Below are positions 1-9,344 of a stretch of DNA of 58,609 bases, piece by piece (within the stretch, counting starts at the first letter, position 1; each line of letters begins with the position of its first letter). Position numbers and translations under genes: made by a program. The stretch comes from Verrucomicrobiota bacterium (GTDB lineage Bacteria; Verrucomicrobiota; Verrucomicrobiia; Limisphaerales; UBA11358). The notes beneath the pieces were generated by a model. It was not told the DNA's origin. It worked only from the letters and a program-made list of their open reading frames with translations, and ran no database searches. The stretch is from contig JAGWNY010000019.1 of NCBI GenBank assembly GCA_028872915.1, positions 1 to 58,609 on the forward strand, given 5' to 3'.

Positions 1-171
1 ATCAGAAATACTGTAGCCATGCGGTTGGGGAGAAGAGAGCAGCGGTTCTTTTGGGTTTTGGCTTCGTTTTCGCCCGGTTACAGGCCGCTTTGGGCATGCT
101 CCCTCGCCCGGCCTCGCCAAAACCCAAAATTCCCCGCTGCCGCACGGCTACATTATTTCTTCAACCGCTCT
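1..171 (+). repeat. MITE-like fold-back element, family A copy 1 (left end cut by window)
   Basis: This copy is nearly identical to the element at 14741-14918 and lacks only the first 7-8 bases (AGAGCGGT) because the window starts inside it. The right end reads ATTTCTTCAACCGCTCT. Internally, TTTTGGGTTTTGGC pairs with GCCAAAACCCAAAA, so the whole element can fold into one long hairpin. It contains a spurious 63-codon open frame. It lies downstream of the chitinase gene. No transposase is encoded, so mobilisation in trans is an inference. Confidence 0.85.
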
Positions 172-198
172 AATTTGGACAAAAATCGGAACACGGCA

Positions 199-225
199 GC
201 GCGCGATTGATTGGCAATCGCGCGC
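199..225 (-). terminator. Perfect 10-bp stem-loop downstream of the chitinase gene
   Basis: GCGCGCGATT pairs with AATCGCGCGC around a 7-base loop, about 30 bases past the chitinase stop. There is no immediate U tract; a TTTTT run on the minus strand follows about 13 bases later. It may be a terminator or a 3'-end stabilising hairpin. Confidence 0.45.
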
Positions 226-256
226 CGCGTTGGTTCATGACGCATGGTTGGGTCTA

Positions 257-3200
257 TTACTGCGCAAGCAGTTTCCACATTTGGTTTGCGCCGCCGTTGG
301 CGCCCCATTGGTCCATCTGCGCGCTGGTGGAGGTGCTCGAACCCGGGTCTTCCAGCACCAGCCCGCTGTGCAAATTCACAAACGTGTAGCTCCCGTCGCC
401 GTTTTGCTGCGATTGCCATTGATCATTCCCCGAGGATCCGAAGGACCATTGAATGATGCCCGCGCCCTGCGCCGTCGAAGCGCCTTTGACCACCGCGTCC
501 AAAGCGCTCTTGCAACTGTTGATCTGGTAATAGCCGTTGCTGGTGGGGAAGAACTGCCAATCCAGATTGGAACTGCTCACCGATTTCCACTGGGTGATGG
601 CCGAACCGTTCGTCAGTGAACCCTGGTTGTTCAAGACCAAACCGCTGGCCTCATTTTGGATTTGATAGATGCCGGAAAATCCCCCGCCGCCGCCGGACGC
701 GGCGACCGTCAGGCTGATCGTGGTGGCATGGGTCAGGGTGCCGTCGGTGCCGGAGATGGTGACGGTGGTTGAACCGGTGGCAGCCGTGGCGCTGGCAGTC
801 AATGTCAATGTGCTGCCGCTGGTCGTGCTGCCCGGATTGAATGACGCCGTCACACCCGAAGGCAGGCCGGAGGCTGACAAGCTGACTGTGTTGTTGTAGC
901 CATTGACAGGATTGACGCTAATCGTGCTGGTGCCATTGGCCCCCTGCGTGATGGTCAGGCTGTTCGGTGAAGCCGACAGCGAAAAGTCCGGCGTTCCGCC
1001 TCCGCCCGATGAACCCGTGAACTGCACTTCCTTGAGTATCCAATGGTAGGACGTGTCCGTGGTCCGAACCTGGCCAACGACTCGCGCACCCAGAACCCCG
1101 CTGACGGCCGTGCCGCTGAACGCATAGGTCTGCCCGCCAGCCGAAGAACTGTAGGGATACGCCGGGCTGGCCGTCCAGCCCGAATCCGTCCACGCCGTCC
1201 CATCGGTCGTGAATTGCAGCTTGAGGTTGGCCGTCAGAAAGCCGTCGCCGCCAGTGGTAATATCGCCGTTGATGAAATCAGCCGATGAGATCGTCACCGG
1301 ACTGCTCCAGATCACGCCCCCGGCTTCCCAGGCGCCGATGGAGTCGCCGGCGGGGTCCAGGTCCACGTTGGCGGTCAGGTTATTGTCATTGAGGCCGGGC
1401 TGGGCGGTCTGGTTGGCCGTGCCGGTGGAACTGGACATGCCAAACCAGCCGTAGGCCGTGCCGTTGGGGGCGATGTTCCCGTTGCCGCCGCCGGAGGAGG
1501 CGGCGATTGTCAGGCTGATGGTGGTGGTATGGGTCAGGGTGCCGTCGGTTCCGGTGATGGTGACGGTGGTTGAACCCGTGACAGCGGTGCTGCTGGCCGA
1601 GAGAGTCAGCGTGCTGCTGCCGGTCGTGGAGGAAGGATTAAAGGAGGCGGTCACGCCGGAAGGCAGGCCTGAAGCTGACAGGCTCACGGTGTTGTTGTAG
1701 CCGTTGACGGGATTAATCGTGATGGTGCTTGTGCCGCTGGAGCCTTGCGTGATGGTCAAACTGTTCGGCGAGGCGGACAATGAGAAATCGGGCGCCGGAG
1801 CGGAGGCGCTCACACTGACGTTATCGAACGTGGAGGTGTTGAGAGCCGTGTTGTTATGCGCACATACTGCCAGCCCGGCCAGAGCGCCACTGGCCATGGT
1901 TGCCGCGGTCGAGCCTAACTGTGTCCAACTTGAGCCGTCGGACGAATAGAACGCCGTAAACGTACTGCTTGAACGCACGAGCTTCACCCATTCGGGAGCG
2001 GCGACTCCGGCAGTCACGGCAATTTGAGCCGCGGACCCGCCGTCCGTCGCGCGCACCTGGAAACTAACCCCATTGGCTGGGGTGACCATGATGAAGGCGT
2101 ACGCGGCATTGGCTGCGGTGGAATTGCGGAACATGACGCCGGACTTGGCCCAACTGGAGGTGTTTTGCTGGGAGGCGACGCGGGCGATGATGGTTTGGTC
2201 GCCGGAGACGGATTGATGGGCGTAATTGAATGAATCACTGGTACTCCAAATATCCGAGCCGCTGCCACTGACAGTGAACGTGCCGCTGCCATAAGAGCCG
2301 CTGCCCGCGAGGCCCACGGAGCCGATGTCCGTATCGGCCCACCCGGACGGCAGGCTGCCGCCGCTGTGCTGCTGAACGACACTGTACATTGCGGAAAGCA
2401 GGGAATACGTTCCGGTGGCATCCTGCGACAATTCCCAAATCATCATGCCTCCGATTCCGTCATTCAGGGCGAGTGTCGTTTTATCCTGGATGGTTGTGAT
2501 ACCATTGTAGCCCTCGCTGCCCCAGGAATCTGAATACGGGTTGGCGCCCTTTTGCAACAGGTCCCAAAAGGCATAATCCGAAGGATCGCTGTAAAAGGGC
2601 ACGCCTAACTGAGCCTTTGATGACGGCAGCCCGCGTTGCGTCACCCAGTAATCAATCGCCGTGACAGCCGAATCGTAGGTGGATTGGCCTATGCCGCTTG
2701 TATTGTCGTAATCCATGATGTTGAGCCAGTCCACGTAGCCGAAAACGCCGTTCAGAATGTAATCACCCGTGGAGCCGTACGCGATCACGGCCGCGGTCAA
2801 CAGTTTGCCGCGGCTGTGCATTGCGCTCGATAATTGGGACATCAATGTCGCATAATTATTTTCAGTGGAGCTGTCCGGATATTCCCAGTCTATATCCACG
2901 CCATCCAAATTGTATTGGTTGACGAAACTGATCAGATTATTGACAAAATCGTTGCGATAGGTGGAATTACCCGCCAGCGAAACAAAAGCGCTGTCGTCGC
3001 CGTTGTTCCATCCGCCCACCGAGACGCACACCTTGACCCCCGCCGCATGGGCCGAGGAAACCAGTTGCTGAAGCTTGGATGCATTGTCAATCGCCTGCAG
3101 GCTGCCGTTCGAATTTGGCAAGAGAAAGGCGTAATTGATGTCATTCACCTTGCCGAACTGAATCCCACCAACGGATCCCTGCCAGGACGGGAAATAACCC

Positions 3201-3286
3201 ACGATCCTGAATCCGTAGGCGCCGTGGAGACCCGCGGCAAGAAACAATGCCGGCAGGAGCGTCTTGATTGCGTTTTTGATTTTCAT
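257..3286 (-). CDS. Secreted multidomain GH18 chitinase with ricin-type lectin domain
   Basis: A 1009-residue exported protein. Residues 1-25 form a signal peptide. Residues 26-305 are a glycoside hydrolase family 18 barrel: SVGGW is at 89-93, the catalytic DxxDxDxE motif is DGVDIDWEYP at 128-137 (proton donor E135), and the barrel-closing Trp is W284. Then come a DUF1349-like jelly-roll module (about 312-495), an Ig-like module (502-595), a discoidin/F5-8-like module (604-760), a second Ig-like module (768-860) and a C-terminal ricin-type beta-trefoil with QxW motifs (870-1009). The expected role is extracellular hydrolysis of chitin or a related GlcNAc polymer, with the lectin binding substrate; the exact substrate is inferred. 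Accessory modules are closely related to those in the PL6 gene upstream. A MITE-like element lies 67 bp upstream of the start. Confidence 0.93.
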   Translation of the reverse strand: MKIKNAIKTLLPALFLAAGLHGAYGFRIVGYFPSWQGSVGGIQFGKVNDINYAFLLPNSNGSLQAIDNASKLQQLVSSAHAAGVKVCVSVGGWNNGDDSAFVSLAGNSTYRNDFVNNLISFVNQYNLDGVDIDWEYPDSSTENNYATLMSQLSSAMHSRGKLLTAAVIAYGSTGDYILNGVFGYVDWLNIMDYDNTSGIGQSTYDSAVTAIDYWVTQRGLPSSKAQLGVPFYSDPSDYAFWDLLQKGANPYSDSWGSEGYNGITTIQDKTTLALNDGIGGMMIWELSQDATGTYSLLSAMYSVVQQHSGGSLPSGWADTDIGSVGLAGSGSYGSGTFTVSGSGSDIWSTSDSFNYAHQSVSGDQTIIARVASQQNTSSWAKSGVMFRNSTAANAAYAFIMVTPANGVSFQVRATDGGSAAQIAVTAGVAAPEWVKLVRSSSTFTAFYSSDGSSWTQLGSTAATMASGALAGLAVCAHNNTALNTSTFDNVSVSASAPAPDFSLSASPNSLTITQGSSGTSTITINPVNGYNNTVSLSASGLPSGVTASFNPSSTTGSSTLTLSASSTAVTGSTTVTITGTDGTLTHTTTISLTIAASSGGGNGNIAPNGTAYGWFGMSSSTGTANQTAQPGLNDNNLTANVDLDPAGDSIGAWEAGGVIWSSPVTISSADFINGDITTGGDGFLTANLKLQFTTDGTAWTDSGWTASPAYPYSSSAGGQTYAFSGTAVSGVLGARVVGQVRTTDTSYHWILKEVQFTGSSGGGGTPDFSLSASPNSLTITQGANGTSTISVNPVNGYNNTVSLSASGLPSGVTASFNPGSTTSGSTLTLTASATAATGSTTVTISGTDGTLTHATTISLTVAASGGGGGFSGIYQIQNEASGLVLNNQGSLTNGSAITQWKSVSSSNLDWQFFPTSNGYYQINSCKSALDAVVKGASTAQGAGIIQWSFGSSGNDQWQSQQNGDGSYTFVNLHSGLVLEDPGSSTSTSAQMDQWGANGGANQMWKLLAQ

Positions 3287-3353
3287 GGTTGTTTGTCTAT
3301 TTGGTTCCGGTTCATTGATGCGCGGGCGGATGTTTTCCTCCCGAAGAAAGTTT

Positions 3354-3533
3354 AGAGCGGTTTAAAAAATACCGCAGCCATTCGGGAAGAAAAGGACGGG
3401 AAGCGGTCTTTTTGGGTTTTGGCGTCGTTTCGGCTCGGTCACATGGTTTTCAAACATGCTCCTTCGCCGAAGCCTTGCCAAAACACCAAAAATCCCCGCT
3501 CCGAACGGCCACATTATTTTTTAAAACGCTCTA
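3354..3533 (+). repeat. MITE-like fold-back element, family A copy 2 (diverged)
   Basis: A complete 180-bp element bounded by AGAGCGGTTTAAAAAAT and ATTTTTTAAAACGCTCT, which are near-perfect inverted repeats. The internal arms TTTTTGGGTTTTGGC and GCCAAAACACCAAAAA also pair. It is clearly diverged from copies 1 and 3 but keeps the fold and the central CATGCTCC. It lies in the gap between the PL6 and chitinase genes, just upstream of the chitinase start, so it could affect chitinase transcription. Confidence 0.85.
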
Positions 3534-3573
3534 ACATTTTCATATACAATTAATGCATTTCTTCCTTTGCGTC

Positions 3574-3593
3574 TGTCGGACATTCATCCGACA
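3574..3593. other. Perfect 7-bp stem-loop between PL6 and chitinase genes
   Basis: TGTCGGA and TCCGACA flank a six-base loop. No U tract follows on either strand. Apart from this hairpin, the MITE and the stem-loop at 3690-3721, I see nothing else in the 3287-3730 gap. Confidence 0.35.
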
Positions 3594-3689
3594 AGCCCCA
3601 AGCAATACAATGGGTTCGAGAAATTCCACCACCGGTCGGCGCGCGATTGGCAACGTGCAACCTTTCGCGGACACGCTGGATAGACGCGG

Positions 3690-3721
3690 GCCAGCCATCG
3701 GCCAAATGGCCGATGGCTGGC
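3690..3721 (-). terminator. Perfect 14-bp stem-loop directly after the PL6 gene
   Basis: GCCAGCCATCGGCC pairs exactly with GGCCGATGGCTGGC around the tetraloop AAAT, starting 9 bases after the PL6 stop codon. The length and position fit a transcript end. There is no U tract, so a stabilising 3' hairpin or a binding site is also possible. Confidence 0.5.
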
Positions 3722-3730
3722 GATGCTGTT

Positions 3731-6700
3731 TTACTGCAAAAGCAGCATCCACATTTGATTGGCGCCGCCGTTGGACGTCCATTGGTCCATCTGCGTGCTG
3801 GTGGACGTGCTCGAACCCGGGTCTTCCAGTACCAGACCGCTGTTCAGGTTTACGAACGTGTAACTCCCATCGCTGTTCGCCTGCGGCTGCCATTGGTCAT
3901 TACCCGACGACCCAAACGACCACTGGACAATCCCGGCTCCGGCGCTCGTCGAGGCGCCCTGGACCACCGCGTCCAACCCGCTCTTGACACTCACAATCTG
4001 ATAATAACCAGCCTGGCACCCCGCCGAATTGAACGTCCAGTCCAGGTTCTGGCTGGTGACCGACGACCATTGTGTAATGGCCGTCCCCTGCGTCGTGGAA
4101 CCCTGGTTGTTCATCACCAGGCCACTGGCCTCGTTTTGCAGTTGATACGTGCCCGCGAAGCCGCCGCTGGAGGCATTCACGGTCAGACTGATGGTGGTGG
4201 TATGGGTCAACGTGCCGTCGGTTCCCGTGATGGTGACGGTGGCTGAGCCAGTCGCAGCCGTGCTGCTGGCAGTCAATGTCAATGTGCTGCTGCTGGTCGT
4301 GGAGGAAGGATTAAACGATGCCGTCACGCCCGAAGGCAGGCCGGAGGCGGACAGGCTGACCGTGTTGTTGTAGCCGTTGACGGGGACGATGGAGATGGTG
4401 CTTGTGCCGTTGGCGCCCTGGACGATGGTCAGGCTGGTCGGCGAGGCGGACAGGGAGAAGTCCGGCGGCGGCGCCGATCCGCTGATGCTCACGTTGTCAA
4501 ACGTGGAGGTGTTGAGGGCGGTGTTGTTATGAGCGCACACCGCCAGTCCCGCGTCCACGCCGCTGGCCATCGTCACATTCGTTGCCGCCACTTCCGTCCA
4601 CGTCGAACCGTCCGGAGAACTGTATCCCGTAAACGTATTTCCCGACCGGACAATCTTCACCCAATACGGAGCGGTCAATCCCGTCTGCCGAGCTGCGTCA
4701 ATGGCGCCGGCGCCATCCGATGGCCGGATTTGCATGCTCACGCCGTTGGCAGGGGTCACATAAACGGCCACATAAGCCCCATTGGCGGCAGTGGAATCGC
4801 GGAACATGGCGCCGCTCTTGGCCCAACTGGAGGTGTTTTGCTGGGAGGCGACGCGGGCAATGATGGTTTGATCGCCGGAAACGGATTGCCAAGCGTAATT
4901 GAATGAATCACTGGTGCTCCAGATGTCCGAGCCGCTGCCATTCACCGTGAACGTGCCGCCGCTGTAGGAAGCGCTGCCGGCCAAGCCAACCGAGCCGATG
5001 TCGGTATCCGTCCAGCCCGCGGGCAGGCCGCCGCCGCTGGCGGCGTTAACGGTCAGGCTGATGGTGGTGGTATGGGTCAGGGTGCCGTCGGTTCCCGTGA
5101 TGGTGACCGTGGCATTGCCCGTTGCAGCCGTGCTGCTGGCAGTCAATGTCAATGTGCTGCTGCCGGTCGTGCTGGCCGGATTAAACGATGCCGTCACGCC
5201 CGAAGGCAGGCCGGAGGCGGACAGGCTGACCGTGCCGCTGTAGCCGTTGATTGGATTGACGGTGATGGTGCTCGTGCCGTTGGCCCCTTGGGTGATGGAC
5301 AGGCTGGTCGGCGAAGCGGACAAGGAGTAATCCGGAGCAGCATTGACCGTGAGGCTCACGGTGGTTGAATGTGTCAAGCTGCCGCTCGTTCCGGTAATGG
5401 TCAGGGTGTAAGTGCCAGCCGGGGTGCTGCTGCTCGTGTTGACCGTTAGCGTGGAATTACCCGAACCGCTGACGGAAGTCGGATTGAAGCTGGCGCTCGC
5501 GCCCGAAGGCAGCCCGCTCGCGCTGAACGAGACGCTGCTGCTGAAGCCATTCAGCGAGCCAACGGTTGTCGTAAAACTGGTGCCACTGCCGGCGGTGACC
5601 GTTTGGGAGGACGGACTCGCCGAAATCGAAAAGTCCGGCGGCGGCGCCGATCCGCTGATGCTGACGTTGTCAAACGTGGAGGTGTTGAGCACCGTGTTGT
5701 TGTGCGCGCAGACCGCCAGCCCCGCGTCCACGCCGCTGGCCATCGTCACATTCGTCGCCGCCACTTCCGTCCACGTCGAACCGTCCGGCGAACTGTATCC
5801 CGTAAACGTGTTGCCCGACCGGACAATCTTCACCCAATACGGAGCGGTCAATCCCGTCTGCCGGGCTGCGTCAATGGCGCCGGCGCCGTCCGATGGCCGG
5901 ATTTGCATGCTCACGCCGTTGCTGGGGGTCACATAAACGGCCACATAAGCCCCATTGGCGGCAGTGGAGTCGCGGAACATGACGCCGCTCTTGGCCCAAC
6001 TGGAGGTGTTTTGCTGGGAGGCGACACGGGCGATGATGGTTTGATCGCCGGAAACGGATTGGTAGGCGTAATTGAATGAATCACTGGTGCTCCAAATGTC
6101 CGAGCCGCTGCCATTCACCGTGAACGTGCCGCTGCTATAGGAGGCGCTGCCGGCAAGGCCGACCGAGCCGATGTCGATATCCGTCCAGCCCGCGGGCAAA
6201 CCGCCGCCGCTGGCGGCGTTAACGGTCAGGCTGATGGTGGTGGTATGGGTCAGGGTGCCGTCGGTTCCGGTGATGGTGACGGTGGCTGAACCAGTGGCAG
6301 CCGTGCTGCTGGCCGAAAGGGTCAGCGTGCTGCTGCTGGTCGTGGAGGAAGGATTAAAGGAAGCGGTCACGCCCGAAGGCAGGCCGGAGGCCGACAGGCT
6401 GACTGTGTTATTGTAGCCGTTGACGGGATTTACCGTAATGGCGCTTGTGCCGTTGCCCCCTTGCGTGATGGTCAGGCTGGTCGGCGAAGCGGACAACGAA
6501 AAGTCCGGTGTAGGCGCCGCATTGACCGTGAGGCTCACGGTGGTTGAATGTGTCAAACTGCCGCTGGAGCCGGTGATGGTCAGGTTATAGGTCCCGGCGG
6601 GCGTGGTGCTGGCGGTGCTGACAGTGAGCGTGGAATTGCCCGAAGTCGAGATGGAAGAGGGACTAAAGCTGGCGCTCGCGCCCGAAGGAAGCCCGCTCAC

Positions 6701-8335
6701 ACCCAGCGAGACGGCGCCGCTGAAGCCGTTGAGGGCGCTGATGCTGGTTGTATAGGTCGTTCCGTTGCCCGCCGTGACCGTTTGCGATGAAGGGCTGGCC
6801 GAGATGGAAAAGTCCGGATTATTCTGGAGACTGTTTGGGCCAACGTCGCTGGTCGTCAAAGGCGTGATCACCACAGCGGCGGTGGAATATTGATCCGCTC
6901 CGATGTCCGGCGCGCTGCCGCGTGGCTGGCCGTCCATGTCCGTGGTCACGTAGGGATAATACGTCGCGTCGGCGGCGCCAATCGCGGGACTCGATGAGGA
7001 GAGTTTCTGCAACGAGTAGCTGTTCTCCGTGACCGAGGTCAGCAGGGGATTTTGGATGATAAAACCCGACAACCCCGGATTGTAGGAATAGCTGATATTT
7101 TGGGAGCGTGTGACCGATGAGCCGCTGGTTTCCTGGTAAAGCGTGCCCGAACCCTCCAGAATGTTGTTGGCAAACACGCAACCCGTCGGTTTCAGCGGCC
7201 TGGTGCTACTGTGCCCGACCAGCACCTCGAGGGCTGGAGTGACGACGGTGTTGTATTCGATTTCCGCGTCCACCACCTGCGCGTGGGCAAAGGTGTTCGT
7301 GCAATAATAATCGCCGTCTTCAAGCATGATCGGATAGCTGCCGGCATTTTCGACATAGTTGTCGTAAAATTTGTGGTGCATTTCGTTGATTTTGCAGCCG
7401 CCGCTGCCGCTGACGCCCCCGCAAAGGAAGAAGTTGCCATAGACCGAACTGCCGTTTCCCGAACGGAATGAAACCACACCGCCGCACGTCGAAAATGTAT
7501 TGTAGCGCACGGTGTTGGACGAACTTTTGATGGAAACGACTTCCGGGTCGCCGTTGCAATTGACGAACAGGTTGTGTTCAATGGTGGTGTGGGTGTTCTG
7601 GTAATCACCGCACACCCCCACGCCGCCCGGCACAATGATTTCGCCGTCGCCGGAGCCCATGTCATGGAAATAATTGTAGTCAATCTCCGTGTAACGGGAT
7701 ATGGCTGGATTGTAAGGGCCGTTGCCATCGGCCCAAGATTGGCGGCAGGCGGGGGGCGTCACACCGGGAATCGTCGGGCTGCCGGTCGGGAAAATGTAAT
7801 GGCTGTGGCTGCCCACGCTGTTCGGCCCGAAGGCGCAATGATCAATTTGATTGGTCTCGCTGTTTCCTCCCAGTGTGATCCAGCCCGTTCCAGTGTGTTG
7901 ACCTGACAGGTCGAACGAGCATTGCATGACGCGGCAAAAGGCGGCGTTGTCCATCAGCACTGCGTAATAGCGCACCACACCGTCCACGGTGGAGCTGCCG
8001 CCTGACGTTGTAAAATTGATGCCGTCCAGAGTGATATAAGCGCATCCGTTGAGTTGGATTGTGCCCGACGTAATCACCGCGCCGCCCAGCGTGGCCGATT
8101 CAATCGTAATGGGCGCCGAAGCGGTCCCATTTCGAGTCATCGTAAATCCGGAATAGCTTCCACTGGCCATGACGATGGTATCGCCCGGATTGGCGCCGCC
8201 CACAGCGGACGCCAGCTGGGAGCTGTTGCTGACATTGATGATGGCGGCGGAGGCCGCGAAGGGCAGTGTGGCGCTTGCAACAAACAAGCCGGCTTTTTTC
8301 AAGGATTGGAGCATGGATTGGAGGGGATGTTTCAT
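3731..8335 (-). CDS. Secreted PL6-family polysaccharide lyase with repeated Ig-like and jelly-roll modules and ricin lectin
   Basis: A 1534-residue exported protein with a signal peptide at 1-30. Residues about 31-480 form a parallel beta-helix of the chondroitinase-B/alginate lyase family PL6. The segment E265-VVSIK with K270, then FRSGN with R291, matches the family's Lys/Arg catalytic pair. Then come a two-fold repeat of [Ig-a, Ig-b, DUF1349-like jelly roll], a last Ig-b module and a C-terminal ricin-type trefoil with QxW motifs. The reaction would be beta-elimination of uronate polysaccharide; alginate versus glycosaminoglycan cannot be told from sequence. The repeats are also similar at DNA level to modules in the chitinase downstream. 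Family membership is well supported; substrate is not. Confidence 0.88.
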   Translation of the reverse strand: MKHPLQSMLQSLKKAGLFVASATLPFAASAAIINVSNSSQLASAVGGANPGDTIVMASGSYSGFTMTRNGTASAPITIESATLGGAVITSGTIQLNGCAYITLDGINFTTSGGSSTVDGVVRYYAVLMDNAAFCRVMQCSFDLSGQHTGTGWITLGGNSETNQIDHCAFGPNSVGSHSHYIFPTGSPTIPGVTPPACRQSWADGNGPYNPAISRYTEIDYNYFHDMGSGDGEIIVPGGVGVCGDYQNTHTTIEHNLFVNCNGDPEVVSIKSSSNTVRYNTFSTCGGVVSFRSGNGSSVYGNFFLCGGVSGSGGCKINEMHHKFYDNYVENAGSYPIMLEDGDYYCTNTFAHAQVVDAEIEYNTVVTPALEVLVGHSSTRPLKPTGCVFANNILEGSGTLYQETSGSSVTRSQNISYSYNPGLSGFIIQNPLLTSVTENSYSLQKLSSSSPAIGAADATYYPYVTTDMDGQPRGSAPDIGADQYSTAAVVITPLTTSDVGPNSLQNNPDFSISASPSSQTVTAGNGTTYTTSISALNGFSGAVSLGVSGLPSGASASFSPSSISTSGNSTLTVSTASTTPAGTYNLTITGSSGSLTHSTTVSLTVNAAPTPDFSLSASPTSLTITQGGNGTSAITVNPVNGYNNTVSLSASGLPSGVTASFNPSSTTSSSTLTLSASSTAATGSATVTITGTDGTLTHTTTISLTVNAASGGGLPAGWTDIDIGSVGLAGSASYSSGTFTVNGSGSDIWSTSDSFNYAYQSVSGDQTIIARVASQQNTSSWAKSGVMFRDSTAANGAYVAVYVTPSNGVSMQIRPSDGAGAIDAARQTGLTAPYWVKIVRSGNTFTGYSSPDGSTWTEVAATNVTMASGVDAGLAVCAHNNTVLNTSTFDNVSISGSAPPPDFSISASPSSQTVTAGSGTSFTTTVGSLNGFSSSVSFSASGLPSGASASFNPTSVSGSGNSTLTVNTSSSTPAGTYTLTITGTSGSLTHSTTVSLTVNAAPDYSLSASPTSLSITQGANGTSTITVNPINGYSGTVSLSASGLPSGVTASFNPASTTGSSTLTLTASSTAATGNATVTITGTDGTLTHTTTISLTVNAASGGGLPAGWTDTDIGSVGLAGSASYSGGTFTVNGSGSDIWSTSDSFNYAWQSVSGDQTIIARVASQQNTSSWAKSGAMFRDSTAANGAYVAVYVTPANGVSMQIRPSDGAGAIDAARQTGLTAPYWVKIVRSGNTFTGYSSPDGSTWTEVAATNVTMASGVDAGLAVCAHNNTALNTSTFDNVSISGSAPPPDFSLSASPTSLTIVQGANGTSTISIVPVNGYNNTVSLSASGLPSGVTASFNPSSTTSSSTLTLTASSTAATGSATVTITGTDGTLTHTTTISLTVNASSGGFAGTYQLQNEASGLVMNNQGSTTQGTAITQWSSVTSQNLDWTFNSAGCQAGYYQIVSVKSGLDAVVQGASTSAGAGIVQWSFGSSGNDQWQPQANSDGSYTFVNLNSGLVLEDPGSSTSTSTQMDQWTSNGGANQMWMLLLQ
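4480..5645 (-). repeat. Internal duplication unit 2 of the PL6 gene
   Basis: This segment encodes Ig-a, Ig-b and the DUF1349-like module. It repeats 5650-6830 with a period of about 1170 bp and long stretches of near identity, for example around the shared wording GCGCCGATCCGCTGATGCT. It indicates a recent in-frame tandem duplication. Confidence 0.8.
5650..6830 (-). repeat. Internal duplication unit 1 of the PL6 gene
   Basis: The first copy (N-terminal in the protein) of the Ig-a, Ig-b, DUF1349-like cassette. The jelly-roll parts of the two units are the most similar, which suggests homogenisation by recombination. Confidence 0.8.
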
Positions 8336-8651
8336 GGATGGGATTTTTTTAATTGGTAATTAACTGCAATCAGGCGCAAATGGGTGCAATGGATTGGAGT
8401 ATGGCGCCGGGGCTGATGACGATACAACGACGCCATGTCTTTCGGTGGTGGGACATGGAAAGACTATAAAATGGCAACGAGCCGCCTACTATCCTCCTTT
8501 AGGAGGATACCGGCATTCCATTTGCGCAGGGCAACAAATTTTACATGCCGTTTGCTTCCAAAGACTTGCGGGGCGGGGCGCGGAGCGCGCGGGATTTTGC
8601 GCGGGAAGCGGCCGTCGGTTTTTCGAGGGGATGCAGGCCTGGAGCGGGTGG
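8336..8651. other. Intergenic region upstream of the PL6 gene with two palindromes
   Basis: No gene is seen here. It holds the presumed PL6 promoter region and two perfect inverted repeats: CCATGTC/GACATGG (8433-8458) and TATCCTCC/GGAGGATA (8490-8509). The part next to the response-regulator stop is GC-rich without a clear terminator. Confidence 0.6.
8490..8509. promoter_or_regulatory. Perfect palindrome, candidate response-regulator operator
   Basis: TATCCTCC-TTTA-GGAGGATA is an uninterrupted 8-bp inverted repeat with a 4-bp spacer, about 155 bp upstream of the PL6 start and 143 bp past the LuxR-type regulator gene. NarL/LuxR-type regulators bind short palindromes of this size; linking it to the neighbouring regulator is inference. 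Confidence 0.35.
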
Positions 8652-9302
8652 TCAGGGAGTATTATCCAAGGGCTTGCGCGCGCCCAAAAATTTCACCGCC
8701 GCCTCAGTGCGGGAATGGACGTGCAGCTTTTCGTAAATGTGTTTGAGATGCGTTCGCACGGTGGTGATGGAAATTCCCAGGGCGTCGCTGATTTCCTTGT
8801 ACAAGGCTCCATTGGAGAGGAGGCCCAGAATTTCCTGTTCGCGTTTCGTGAGTTTTGCGGCATCGGGCGCGGCAGTGGGAACATGATGAAAATGGTCCAC
8901 GAGCTTGCGGGCGATTTGCATGGTCATGGGCGCGCCGCCGGCCTGGACCTGCTCGATGGCCTGGATCAGTTCGGCGGTGGGGCGGTTTTTGAGCAGATAA
9001 CCGCTGGCGCCGGCGCGCAAGGAATCAAAAATCAGGTCGGTTTCCGAATAGGTGGTGAGCATCAAAATCTGCATCCCCGGCAATTGGGCTTTCAACCTGG
9101 CGGTACATTCTATGCCGCTCATTCCGGGGAGGTTGATGTCAATCAAGGCGACGTCGGGTTTTTCAGCGGGGATTTTTTTCAGCGCCTCTTCTCCGGTGCC
9201 GCAGGCGGTGACGCAACGAAGGCCGGGGAGTTCGTTGCACAATTCCATGAGGCTCTCGCGCGTGCCGCGATTGTCTTCGACGATGGCGATGGTGATGGGC
9301 AT
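8652..9302 (-). CDS. LuxR/NarL-family two-component response regulator
   Basis: A 216-residue cytoplasmic regulator. The N-terminal receiver domain (1-120) has the acidic pair E9/D10, the phospho-acceptor D55 in ALIDINLPG and conserved K105. The C-terminal LuxR-type helix-turn-helix (about 150-205) contains LTKREQEILGLLSNG and TTVRTHLKHIYEKL. It starts 42 bases after the kinase gene ends on the same strand, so the two form an operon and a cognate pair. Its targets are unknown; the divergent secreted-enzyme genes nearby are candidates. Confidence 0.95.
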   Translation of the reverse strand: MPITIAIVEDNRGTRESLMELCNELPGLRCVTACGTGEEALKKIPAEKPDVALIDINLPGMSGIECTARLKAQLPGMQILMLTTYSETDLIFDSLRAGASGYLLKNRPTAELIQAIEQVQAGGAPMTMQIARKLVDHFHHVPTAAPDAAKLTKREQEILGLLSNGALYKEISDALGISITTVRTHLKHIYEKLHVHSRTEAAVKFLGARKPLDNTP

Positions 9303-9344
9303 GGTCAGGGCGGAGGATTGAATGGTTGGCGCAAAGAGGGCGAG

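Noticed and set aside
19-210. 63-codon open frame at the window start
   Set aside because: It is translated MITE sequence, the same peptide as in copy 3.
3612-3630. GGTTCGAGAAATTCCACC resembling a tRNA T-loop
   Set aside because: No acceptor, D or anticodon arm can be placed around it.
4149-6416. Regularly spaced near-identical segments resembling a repeat array
   Set aside because: They are in-frame protein modules of the PL6 gene with a 1.17-kb period, not CRISPR repeats with short spacers.
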